From Sarcocystis neurona (Eukaryota > Apicomplexa > Conoidasida > Eucoccidiorida > Sarcocystidae), in NCBI GenBank assembly GCA_000727475.1, contig KL647291.1, positions 782,325-846,324 of the forward strand: a stretch of DNA of 64,000 nucleotides, read 5' to 3'. Shown piece by piece: positions 23,148 through 35,140 of the stretch. The translations under genes were made by a program, and so were the position numbers. Below the pieces are notes generated by a model, which was not told the DNA's origin, ran no database searches, and saw nothing but the letters and a program-made list of their open reading frames with translations. The stretch's first letter is position 1. Every line of letters begins with the position of its first letter.

Positions 23148-26100
23148 AACTCCTGAGAAGGCTTTCTCTGCTTACCCGCGCTTGGAGCATTTCTTGAACT
23201 GGACGCCGGCTTGGCAAGCAGGACTTCTTCTTTGGCCTGTTGAGCGCTGCCCCTTGCTCCGGCTTTAAATCCTGTTTGTCTTGCCGAGCTTTTCGCTTCT
23301 CCACCGTGGAAGTGTACCATCATCTCAACAAGGTTCTTTTTGGGTGATGTTTCCGGAACAGTAGGCGATAAGGCGACAACTCCATTCAGATTTAGAGGAA
23401 TTTTTCCGATGCCTACCAGCCAACGACCGCTCTACAGGCGTAATCCTGTATACATTCTTAGGTGAACAAGACTACGGAATTCTACGAATTCTTTATACAC
23501 GTGTGTACCATTTAACATGTGCATGCATGTAGAGAGGTAGAGGCGTATATGTGTTTCTGCGTGTATACGCTCACCGACTTATCTCTTCATTGCTGGTGAA
23601 ACACGCATTGCTTATTTTTGCGAATAGACCCGCATGAGCATTCAGGCAAGCAACTCACGAGAGCAGCTCGCGGAATTCCATCGAGCTGCTCCTCGTCAAC
23701 TTGCGGGCCTGCTGGAGAACATGACTTCCTTACGGCCTTAACGCTGTTCTTTGGCAGGAATGCGGTAGACGTGCGTATTTTGTTAACACGTGGGCGTGCT
23801 GGCTCAACAGCGAGGCACTAGCGCCGCGTCCGTACAGACAAAGAAGATCAGGTGCTACAGAAACTATCAGCTGGCGATGACATCTAAACTTGTGTTCACG
23901 ACACATCGAAGCAGTAGCAGCGATGGCAGATCTGGCAACGGCACAGCAGCAACAGTGGTATCCACTGGTAGTACCCTTCTTGAATGTCTGCAGCACACAC
24001 AGATGTAAGTTCACCGCACATTTGTCCAGGTAACTACGAACGCTTTATGAGCAACGGTTACTCCTGGCCCTTTCAATCGAGATATGCCTAGGATATACCA
24101 ACACATAGTCAGCGACATTCTCCATCTATTTACACCGCTCACTTGTAAGGATATATACATATGTATCTGTGTACCTGCTCCGTCGTTGCTGAGAAACTCT
24201 GCTAAGTTTCGAAAACATTCGGGAGAAACCGGAAACTGCATCCCTGTTTGTTTTTCAACGTTATTCCACGCCAGCAGTCGTTCTGAACAAACAGTTCTTA
24301 GTATTGCCCTCTCCCAGTCGCAGAGAGGCCCTGCCGATGCGCCTTCGTTCTTCTCATCGCTGCTCACAGCTAAACACTTTTGTATGCCGTCTTCGCCACC
24401 GGTGTGGCCACCACCGGCGCTGCTTCCTGCCTTCGTCGACGGATCCAACATTACGCGCCTGACGTTCGCCGCGGGTAGAAGAAAAGGGCGCGTGTCAACT
24501 GTGAACTGGAACCTCGTGCTTTTATCTTCTGTGCAGGCGGTAATATTGCTCTTCGTGATTCGGTCATTCTCAAGCACTGAAGCGGATGCCACTGGTATTT
24601 GTTTCAAAGAACCAGAAAAGGGTGCTGGCTCTGATTGTGTTTTACTTCTTGTCAGTTTAAGCGCTTCTGCCCTACGCCAGATTTCCTTCTCTAGAGCGGA
24701 AAACCCAGCAAACAACCCCCCCGTCTTCGGAACACGCTGGGGAGCAGAGCAGCAAAATGAACAAATGTTTCAGCGCTTGTTAGCCCGTAGAAAAACACCC
24801 TTCATACGTTGATCATGAGACCAAGAGATATGTGTACGTATCTAGAATTTGCATAGCGTAGTGTAACGTAGGTTATGTGCCAAGTGGATTCTTGTTAACT
24901 AATTGGCCTGACTTGAGAGAAGCGCACAACACAGTTCGCAACAATTTACATCTCAGTCCGCTCGATGTACACTTAGAAGTGTAGAGGTAACGCTGCGTAG
25001 TCAAATACGTGTACAACAAAGCACAACACGAGTTACTTTTATGCGTGTGCCCAACGAAAGTATCAGTAGTGCGGATGCGTATGGAGATGTTTGCCTTCGA
25101 ATGCAGGAACGACAATATTCCTTTGCGAGCGGCTCTGCGCGACGAATATATTCAAGGGCAGAAACACAACTCGGAAAAACATTTCCACCTGTGCGTAATT
25201 ATTAAAATGTGACCTAGCTTGACTAAAACACCGCCACCACAAACGACGTCACCATTGAACAGTGACCAGCTGAATGCTAGACATCGACGAGTGGCGACTT
25301 TGGCATGGGAACTCGACTGCACCCGCCAGCGATCTCATACAAATTTTGCAGAGGCCCTCGGAAGAAGCTTTCGCACTGCGAAGACCAGACACCCAAAACA
25401 GTCGAGGGCTGACAAGCACTTCAAATTCGTACAAGAGCCTATACAGTTCTCAAGTACACCCGCAAACGGACGCACACAGGGAAACTGCGAGGGCAAGCTA
25501 GGCGTGAAAGCAGTGTTTTTCCTAGGCAGATCACTGTTGTGTGCAGAAAGGGAGTTCCTGCGTGGACCTCTCCTCCGGACCTGCAGACGGCTGTAGCAGC
25601 ATATGTCGAAGCGTAATACCGTAGACTATGCCTGCACCGAAGGCGGTGGCGTTGACGGTGGTAGAATTTCTGGAGGTGCACACCCGTCTGCGGCTTAATG
25701 GTAATGGCACCGCAGAAGACCCAAATAATTAGACAACTGCGTCCGTTTGTAGTTTCAACCGCCAGTAATACTCGTAAAGTATACTCTGTTGGGTGACAGA
25801 ATTGACGTATGCTACGAGCATAAATTGTGTGACACCTGCCTGTCTTCGAATATCCGCATGATAATTTCAGCAAAGCTTACCGCGGGCGAGACAGGCGGTA
25901 CTCCCAGCTGGTCAGGAATCTGGGCTATAGACGCTTTCCGCACGCCTTGTGTCCGCCTCACAGAGAAGTTTGAGGTGTCTGCGGCGAGAGCGAGGCTTCT
26001 TTCTCTTGCGGTAATTTTGACATGGTCGAGCACTTCCAAGCTGGACAGTCGCGCGACCATTTTGACGCTGGTGAAAAACGACAACTGAGCGAGTGTAAGT

Positions 26101-26745
26101 GAAGTGTGTTGACAGCGACCCAGAACCTTCTGGATACATAACTGGCTTCGCGACGTAGTGGAGTTTCGTAGTACAAGGCTTGGGTCCTCCTTTCTTTCGA
26201 AAGAGCTTAAATTCTAGCAATAGTCTGCAGCCTAGTTAGCACACATCCGTCCTATGTGTGTGTCTTATCCTTTCATTCGTTTTATGTCCCTGTGCAAACT
26301 TATCTCTTGGGGTCTTTGTATCTCCCACAATGACGTACCGGTACGCAGGCGACTCCGCAATGGGATTTCCAGCCAAAATGAGTACTTTCAAATATTTTAG
26401 CTTAAGGAGAATTTGCAGATGGGAAGAAAGGTTTTTGATTGAATTCTTTCCCGCCGACAGCACCTCCAGAAACTTACAACGCGCTAGCTCTGCGCGTAAA
26501 GAAGTTATGAAGTTGTTATCAATATATAATTCCCGCAAGCATGGTGAAAGGACATTCGACGGCAAGTCCCTCAAGCGACTATTATTTAGCCACAGAACCT
26601 TCACACGTACTGGAAATTTAAAGCTACTTTCGGAAAATTGTCCATCCCCTTTGGGCGTGAAATGTAATTCTTCCACCATTTCTGCCGCACGTAGGTGCGT
26701 GCACGGAACACGCCCCAAGGGCTCCAGGCGGGTAGCCGTCTCCAT
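23138..26745 (-). CDS. Leucine-rich-repeat protein
   Basis: Probably a protein-interaction scaffold. Exon 1 ends at 26329 and starts at ATG 26745 or, with better context (AAATGG), at ATG 26679. It encodes a typical LRR series: VKVLWLNNSRLRDLP, LRELYIDNNFITSL, LEVLSAGKNSIKNL and LKVLILAGNPIAESPAYR. Exon 2 (26084-25881) continues with ARLSSLEVLDHVKITARE, the usual cap after the last LRR. A short exon from about 25375 (reading FFRGPLQNLYEIAGG) seems to follow; its donor is unclear. Two more exons join in phase: about 24688-24175 (charged, KEIWRRAEALKLTRSK) and 23412-23138 (GKIPLNLNGVVALSPTVPE, a Lys/Ser/Ala-rich tail, stop TGA). The LRR part is firm. Linking the last two exons to it rests on strand, spacing and phase. 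A GTACGT site ten bases upstream is an alternative exon 1 donor. The C-terminal part matches nothing I know. Confidence 0.65.
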
Positions 26746-29700
26746 GAGGTGGAACTCGGCGCATTCAGGCGATAGTAACAGGCCCTTGGTGAAGGATGTA
26801 CGAATAAATAGTGGTGTTGCGCAGTTGGCCGAAGGCGCCGTTCTACGCTGATGAGAGGACCTGAGACCGCGAACACAAGCTCAGGCCCCTCAGTAAGTAA
26901 ACCTCTAGATGCCGCAGGATTAACGGTAAGGCTTTGAAAACCTACTCGAGCAATGTAACGTCTTGGAAAGGCGGGCTCCGAAAGTACGGTTGGTGAGCGG
27001 AGACAACATGTGTGTGTTGTGAGCGCTTGCCCCACAAGGGGCACACGGTAATCACGCCTCAAAACATCAGACCGTCTTTCCTCTACCAATCATTGAGTTA
27101 GCTGTATACGGTGTGACTTGTAAAAAATATCTGTAAGCAGGTCACATTTTATTGAATGTTTCGAGAATTTGGAAGAGCTGAAATAGGTGTGGACTTGCAG
27201 TAACTGCGATCGGTGCGCAAAGACTGAGTCTGCTAACACAGGAGAGACTTGAGATGTTGGCTTGAATGCACTTGTGAACATTGATTGCCCTTAAGATTCA
27301 CTGCGCTCAGCAGGGATCAAACGGAGGCTCATTCCATCAGATAACCTTAAGTACTGTATAGCAGCGTAGAAACGTGCTTCGCGCCATGACAACATTGGAC
27401 ACAACAAATACACTTTTTTTTTTTATTTTTCCTCCTACGCGTAGCCCACCTCAACTAGGCGAACAACTTTAGCGCTCAGTGCAAAGGCACCAGAGTAAGC
27501 GCCAGGATGGACTACAGCAAGAAAATGTGCGTTTGCTTCACAAGCGATGCAGTGGCGAATGAAATACATGCCCCGCTCATTTTTACGTGTGCCGAAGCAT
27601 CAGTGACTACCTTGTACCAAGAGTGCTATCCACGACACGGGGCTTTAGCACACGAAGTCCGTTTAGGCTCTCCGTAGCCGAGTACAGATTCACAGCTACC
27701 CAGCAGCGTAGGATGGTTGGGCTCCGGAGCGTTTTGTCCGTTAGTAAAACGTAGTCTCGCCGGCGTCGCAGCCAGAGAAGCAGCGGGAAAAATAAGTCAT
27801 GCCGCCTTGTGTTATGCACAGAATCTAGCCGCGTTTGATTAGCTGGGTAGCCTGTAACATTCACACAGTTCCTTTAAAAATATTAACGGATACAAATGCG
27901 TGTGGGTGCAATCTGTCTAGACGCAGATACCTTCACGGGGATACGGCCGCAGAGCCTTGCGTGAGTGTTTGAAATAGTTGCTCCGGACCTCTGGCTCACA
28001 GATGTTCGTGTGAACTCAGTGTCGCAGGAGATACAGGAGCTTACAAATTAGCTCACCACACGAACAATGCAAGGGAGCCCGAAATGAGTGCTGTGACACA
28101 CGACCAGCTAAACTGTTCCAGGATGCAGAAATCTGGATACACCACAATCCTCTCAAGTCACAACAACGACGAGAGAATTAGATTCGGCGCCTAGTCGCTA
28201 CGAGGCAACGTAAAACACAACAGGTGCTGCTGGTAGTGCTACGACAGCCACACGTATACCAGTGCGCAGATAAAGCCGTGGTTGTAATTCATTGTCATCT
28301 TATCTTCTAATAAAACAAGTGTACAGATGGGATAGTGTACCAACCTCTTTGAAGGCGTCGAGTGCATTTGGAGCTACGACGCTGTACGGAATACGTGAAG
28401 GTGGCTTTTTACTAGTTTAGGCTCTTCCTCCCTGCTTCCCACTGGTGCACCCTTCCCTCGAAGCCAAGCAACAAGTTACGTCGTATAGGAAAGCTGCTGA
28501 CTGGCTCGTCTTGGACAGACTTGCCAGACGTAAAACCGGCTGGACTCGCCAGTTTAGGGTACGCAGATGCTGTTTCGCTTGCTATTGTTGTATACGCAGT
28601 ACGCTGCACACTGCACGAACATTGCTCTTCACCTCCGCACACAACTACAACTAAGTCGGCACCATGGCAAGCAATGTTTCCCACCTTCCTCTCATTGCCT
28701 TTACTTCATTTTCATTTCTTGCGTGTTTTACACGCCCTCAACGCACGATTATTGACGTACGGTGTGTGCCGATCGACTCATGAGAATCAACTAACGTAGG
28801 CCGGCTTGTCTGTGGGACCCGCAAGACAACCCTCCACCCTGGGACCTGCGAGGCAAGGTTACTTTCTTCTGTGGAAAAGTCGTGAGCGGGCTTTCAGGCG
28901 AAAGAACAATGTTTCCCGAGGGAAATCAAGCGCTCTTCGTTAGGGGAGAATATGATGGATGAGGGCGGCGGTGTACAAGAGGTGCGCAGCGAACTCCGCT
29001 ATAGTCTTTGAGTGTGGTACTTCACAAGTGTGTAGCCAGCCAAAGGCGCCGCTCGTCCAGGGCTAACCCACCATACGAGGATGGGGTGTGTCTATGCTAG
29101 TTCCCCCGGAAGAAACGGCAGCTGACGGCGAATGAAAAAGCGAGATCGACCATAATGCTGCATACATAAGCGTCGAACCTGCCACTTGAAAAACAAAGAG
29201 GGCATCGAAGAGCACGCTCTGCGGCATCTCAACTCCGCTCGACCACAAGCCGAGCGTCCTCCTGGCCAGCCACAACGTGGTAACGGACATCGGGTTCTCT
29301 TGCGTTGCTGTAATCTCAGAAAGTGTGACGCTACAAATCTAACCAACTTCCCAAATCATGTGTATTTTTCTTTCCGGCCCTGTTGTCGGAGAGGTTTCGC
29401 CGTTGGAAGCAAGAGACTGCTTTCTGGTTCGGATTTAGTTTTGCTCCTCCGGCGTGGAATTCGAAATCGGTGCCTATTTCCCATAAGTGCCCCACGTTAA
29501 CATTTGTACGTACAAGTAATGCACATATGCGCGCCGCTGCATCGTTATTTGAGTACGCTTCTACGGTGGCCTGGCGCCAATTCCTCTACGCAGTTGCTGA
29601 CTGCACACCTGCGTACACCACCATACGTGACAAGCACTTTCAAGCGTGATCGTCTACTAGGTTATACCCAAAGCGCGCATGGATACGTCAGTCAAATTAT

Positions 29701-31023
29701 GTACACATCTGTGCGCCCTTGATACACACCCGCGTGTAGAAGAACAGAGAGATTACATGCATGCGTAGCGATGTCTCGTTTGTTGTGAAGGCGTGCACTT
29801 CTCTGTGTCCAGTTCCTTGACGCCTTGAGTCTGAGTATTTGTTCTGAAGAGACTGTAGGCTTCTTCGCAACGCATCCAGTACGCACCCACATTTGCGCAT
29901 GTATTGGTCGTTTCTGCTTTTTATACCTCTTGTGTACCTATTGTGTGAAGAGTCATGCTCTCACCAACTTGAAGGGTGTCTTCCGGAAAAGAGCTCTTCT
30001 CGTTCGTCACAACTGTCCTTTTGAATCAGGGTGGTGACGACCGTTTATACGACCGCCACGTCTTCTTGTTTTTTCCTGTAGAAGAATAAACGTCTGAAAC
30101 TGTGAGTATGTTTCCTTTGAGGCCACGGTGCGTCCTGGGCCCTATCTTGGGTGCCCGGCTGCTATTCTGGCCAAATAGCGTTCGTGTGCGCCTAGCTGTT
30201 CTCTCCGATCATTCTCCAGGATAAGCAGTCAGACTTCTTTGCAACTAATTGCGTCAAGCAGCTACTTTTTTTTGCTCCCTTCCTTACTATGCACACGCGC
30301 ATGTCCACCCCAGTCTCCAAATTCAAAGATTGTTTCAACCGTAGCTTCACTTGTGGCCCCAGTTTTCCTCATTTAGGAAAATCACTTTCTGCTCTGTTCT
30401 AGCACGTACAACTGTGTCCGAGGGTGCGTTTGCCTGCCATCTCAGAGAATCGGCTACCCCTCTGCACGTCGGACAGGTCTCTTCTTCACGGTAGTAGAGA
30501 AATAGTGTTCGTTGCACCTGCTTCTGTGTACGCTTTTTCATCAAGGTCCTCACTTACCAAACTCGGTCACTACACGAGACACCTACAAAGCGTACTCCTT
30601 CCGATCAAGGACAGCAGACAATGGCTCCGTTGTTATTCGGAGGTGGGCACTCAAGGTCTGTTTCTGAAGTCGCCTACACGGATCCGCCACGAGGGGCAGT
30701 GGCTTTCACTGCTCACGTTCCCTAGCTTTTATCGACAAAGCACAGCAATCCCTTAGAAAATGCGCTCCTGCTGCTCGCGCTTTTGGGTGTATGTGTTATT
30801 TTCTACCGGGGCCTTCTACGCCACAGTGCATTATAACGTATATTGACCCGCTTCGGTGCTGCCCTCTTCGCACATTTGTTTCCCTTACAACTCTTTCTGG
30901 CAGGGACGCGTTCCCACCAATACTCTTACGTTGTACTCTTAGTCAACCTGTTGTTATCCTTCGAACTTTCCGCCCGCTTTTCCTGTGGTGCTACTGCTGC
31001 GGTACACGTCACTGGCTGCTCTC
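26746..31023. other. Stretch without a confident gene
   Basis: Candidate pieces only. At 28412-28684 both strands are open: plus-strand reading has a good pyrimidine-rich acceptor near 28462, and minus-strand reading contains ACHGADLVVVVCGGEE. A minus-strand frame at about 29310-29063 looks membrane-like (LFDALFVFQVAG, LMYAALWSISLF) and has an acceptor ATTACAG. Phases could not be joined. The rest shows nothing. The right end flanks the RING gene start. Confidence 0.45.
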
Positions 31024-34000
31024 ATGCCAATGGCAGCGGGCCAGGGGCGGCTGCCGCTGCTCGACTGTGAGGAGCCCGTTGTGGTACAGCAGCGGCCGCA
31101 TCATGTAACTGATCATCTCCAGAAGAGCAAAACAAGCATCGGGGCCTTCTGCCCTTGCTGCTACGAGAGTCTAACAGCCGACGCAGTAGCTATTTTTCAG
31201 TGCAGGCACACATATCATCACCAATGGTAAGCAAAGAACTCTAGATTTCAGGCAAGAGCTTATGCGCTAGACGAGCACCGCCTCTCGGCGCGGTCTACCA
31301 TGCACAAGTACCTACACGTATAAAGAAATGCTAGGGTTCTGGTGCTTTCGCGGAATCCAGCAGTACCCGCCTGTCTGTACCTGAATGCAATACGTCTGTA
31401 TACCTTGCTTCCCGTGTATCGCGGTGAGCTTTCTGCCACGCAAGACAGGGAAGGTTTTCGTATTGGGAAGCCAACTCGTGGATGTGCGTATGTATTTCCT
31501 CTCTTTTTCTGAGCGTGTTATTCTAGACTTCACCTTTTGAGGTTGGCGTGCGTGTGACGTTGCTCTTTGTATTCAGTTTGCTGGCGTGGTTTAGCGTGAG
31601 TCGGAAGCAGGGCAATCGCCCGGGCTGTCCTCTCTGCCGCGTGCCCTGTAGAGAGGAGGATCTCTTTTCAATTCTTCTCTCTTCTGGATCTGATCCCCCT
31701 CCCGCGCTGGTTGCAGGTGCGTTGCATTCACACATGCATATGTGTTCACGTCTAAACATTAAATTCTCTGCGCAGGTAAAAAACACGAATTCCTTCTCCA
31801 CCCGCTGGTGACACTCTCACCCAACGCTTCTGCGTCCTTGAGCTTGTGTCTCTACGAAGACATCTACACTCTCCGACGTTATCCCTGTTCTTTTTTCCAT
31901 TTCTAAAGAGCAGAAGAAGTGCTAAGAACCCCGTCGCTTCGCTGTTGCCTGGTACTCAAAATCCCACATTATCGCTCCTTTTTTCTCTAGCATTCTCCTG
32001 TTTCATTCTCCCGTCCTTCCGTAGTCACCCACACAAGCTGCTGATTTTTGCCTTCTCCCTTTTGTTCTTTTTTTCTTCTCTATCACTCCTGAAGATCTTT
32101 GCGAATCTGTCCCTTCTGTGTTAACAACAAAACGTCTCGTTCGTGCCTTTACGGGCTCCCGGCTTTCCAGGGTCCTCTTCCTCGCCTGTCAGTGGCCGAA
32201 GACCGGTCACAGTAGCGGGTCAAATCGTCTCGCTTGTCGGACGTTTCTCGACGGCTGCATGCACCGCATTCTGTTGTTTGTTTTTTTTCCTTTCCCTCTC
32301 TCCTAATACGTTGCAAAAATGTTTCCTTTGTTGCCTGCACTACCCATTTCAGATCCCCATCTTTTTCTCAATAATAGAAACAAGGTGCAGCGTTCACTTT
32401 CTCTACTCTGCTTCTGCTATACAGTAGACAGCTATTCTTTTACGTGGATATGTCGTAGATGACCTCCGTAGGTTTCGTCCGCCCACAGCAGCTCTGTATT
32501 ACGTAGGTGGCGTCTCCCACTTGTTTCTCCTTCTACTTGTCGTACATCACTTTACTCTCTGTTTCTCTCTCAGACTGCCATCTTTTGTCGCACTCTCTGT
32601 TCTGAGGGTTAATATTCATTTTCTTACATTGTTTCTCTGTCGCTGCCTCATCCAGTTCAACTATTTGTCGGCCTGACTTTTGTGTGATGACTAGAAGCTG
32701 TGTGTTGTTCTGTATCGTTCAGAGAGTTTCCCTTGCTTGGTTGTTCCTGTCGTTGCTTTCCTACTTTTCACCGATGCCTTTCAGCTCAGGCTCCGGACTC
32801 TGAAACTCCATGCACGCAAATAGATTCTACGCCCCTCCCTTTTCCGTTTTTTTGTATTTTTGTGTGCGAATATTCTCTTAGTCTTGCGGAGCCACAAGTC
32901 GATCTTCCTGGTTCTCCCTGTGAAGTCTACTACTTTGTGCGAATCGCGTTTCATTTTCTTCCACTTTTCTTTAGTTTTGAACAGCAGGTGTGTTTGCCAT
33001 CTTTTTTTCCCCTCTCGCTTGTCTCGCTGTCTCTGTCTCCCTCACTAAAGGCACGTTATTACTGCGCTGGTGAGCTCTTCATCGCTTCCTTGTTTCATCT
33101 TTTGAAAAGGGGTGTTTTTTTCGTCAGCGAGTTTCTCCAAGCCGAAGCTGAGATCGGGGGTAACTGCATCGCTATTTTTCTCCCACGTAGCAACAGGCGC
33201 GTTTCCTCTCCTCTAGAAACATACAGCTTTTCTAAGACACGGACTTCTGTCTTCTTACCTCGTCCCTGTTTTCACCCCAAAACCCCTCCATTTTGTACGC
33301 ACGTGTGTATGTTACCCCTGCACACGTCTTTACCAATCGATAGTCGCTGAGACACCGCAGCGCACAGTGGGCTTTCGGTGTGCGACTCTTTTTCCATATC
33401 TTAAGTGCCGAACGTCTTGTCACGCGGAAGTTCACCTCCCTCTATGTGCGTTTCGTGATTCTCCTCATCCGGCCTCGGTTATCGCCATTTCCCCTCCTGT
33501 CGCCTGTCTCCGTTTTTCCTGTCGGTGCGCCCGGCCACTTTTTGTGCTCTTCCTTTCTTTGTGGATATCTTTCTTCTCTGCTTTCCTCTTCTGTCTTTTA
33601 TGTCCCTCTGTGACGTGTTTTTTCCCTCTCGTGATGGATCTGTCGTGGTGTCCAGGCCGTCCTCTCACTTGCGTGCTGTGCTCTTATCCCCGCCGTTCCC
33701 ACGTTTGTCTCTGTCATCTAGTCAGTCCTTTTTGTGTGTCTCTCTCTTTCGTCTTAACCTTCGGGTATCTCGAGATAAGCTCCAGATGTAAGGCTCGCCT
33801 TTTTCGCGTGTGCTTCAGCGACACGTTTCCTCGTCTTTGCTTTCTTCTCTTCATTCTTATGTATCACCTTTCCCCTTTTCTTCTGGTTTTCCGCGTCTCT
33901 TGTCGCATTGCTCACAAGGAGACGAAGAAGACGTTCGACTGCAGGCGAAGCAACTGCGGCAGCTGCTGCTTCAGGAGAGAGAAGAAAAAACAGTCACCCA

Positions 34001-35102
34001 AACGGCGCTTGAAAAAACCCAGGAAGAGCTGCGTACGCTGAGGGTAAAAAGATGTGCTGATCCGCGGCTACACATGTATGCCAGGAAGTAAACGCATACC
34101 TACATGGCGGTGTGGATGTGTTATTGTCTACACATATATGCCGGTGGAGAGACTCTGCTCTATTCTGCTCTCGGTTCACCCTCTCCTGTGTGCGCGGACC
34201 GATATTTCACTCAGATCTCTTGGGCCAGGATAGAGGGAGAGGACGCTTTCTCCTGGTGTGATCTGCGTCATCATCGCGTGTTTTTTCTAAAACACACGTA
34301 CGTACTGATATACACTGTCCTGTGTGCAGGTTTTAGAGCTTTTTTAAGCCGCGTAGCTCTAGTTTTTGCATGCGCGTCAGGCTCCCCTACACGTGCCTCC
34401 GGTAGATGCTTCAGGATACACACCCTTGGGTAGAAGTGCACGTTCGAGTAAAGGTAGCTTCATGCGTTGCGTTCGCGTATATATTTGCGTGTGCGTTCAT
34501 ATGCACGTTCACATACGTGTCTCTGCCGTCGTCTAGACGCTACGTTCTATCGTCGCATTTTCCGTATGGCACGAGTGAATCCCTCCATTTGGCAAGCGCT
34601 TCTTCTGATACATGGCGCAGTATCCGCCATCGGATTTTCACTAATATATGTACTCTTCTCTTCTACGTAGCTGTAGACTTGAGTACATAAATACATATAT
34701 ATATATATATGTGTACGTGTTCATGTAGCGTTGCTTCTGTATCCAGGTACGTAGTGTACACACGTGAAAGTATGAATCTATAAACCTACGTATATAGGGA
34801 TGCGTGTTGAGAGCCACATGCGTATGGGGATAATTGCACTTATATAATATATGTATATATATATATATATCCATACGTGTGTGAATATGTATGTGTATAT
34901 GCACGTACACGTGTATATCTGTGTCTCTGTCGAAATCTTTCTCTCTGTATATATATATCTATATATATAATTTTTAACACTTGTGCATACGCCTACATAT
35001 TTTTGCGGGTGAATGCCTCTCTGGGTGCGTTTTGGCTGCTCACCTGCGCGCAGCAGATAGGCGCAAGTCCATTCTGACAACAGCAGCAGCCGAGCCGCAC
35101 CA

Positions 35103-35140
<38 letters not shown>

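Noticed and set aside
26800..26880. tRNA-like D arm (GCGCAGTTGGCCGAAGGCGC) followed by CTGATGAG, the first part of a hammerhead core
   Set aside because: No paired anticodon stem or T arm (no GGTTCNA box) follows, and the hammerhead GAAA box and stem II are missing.
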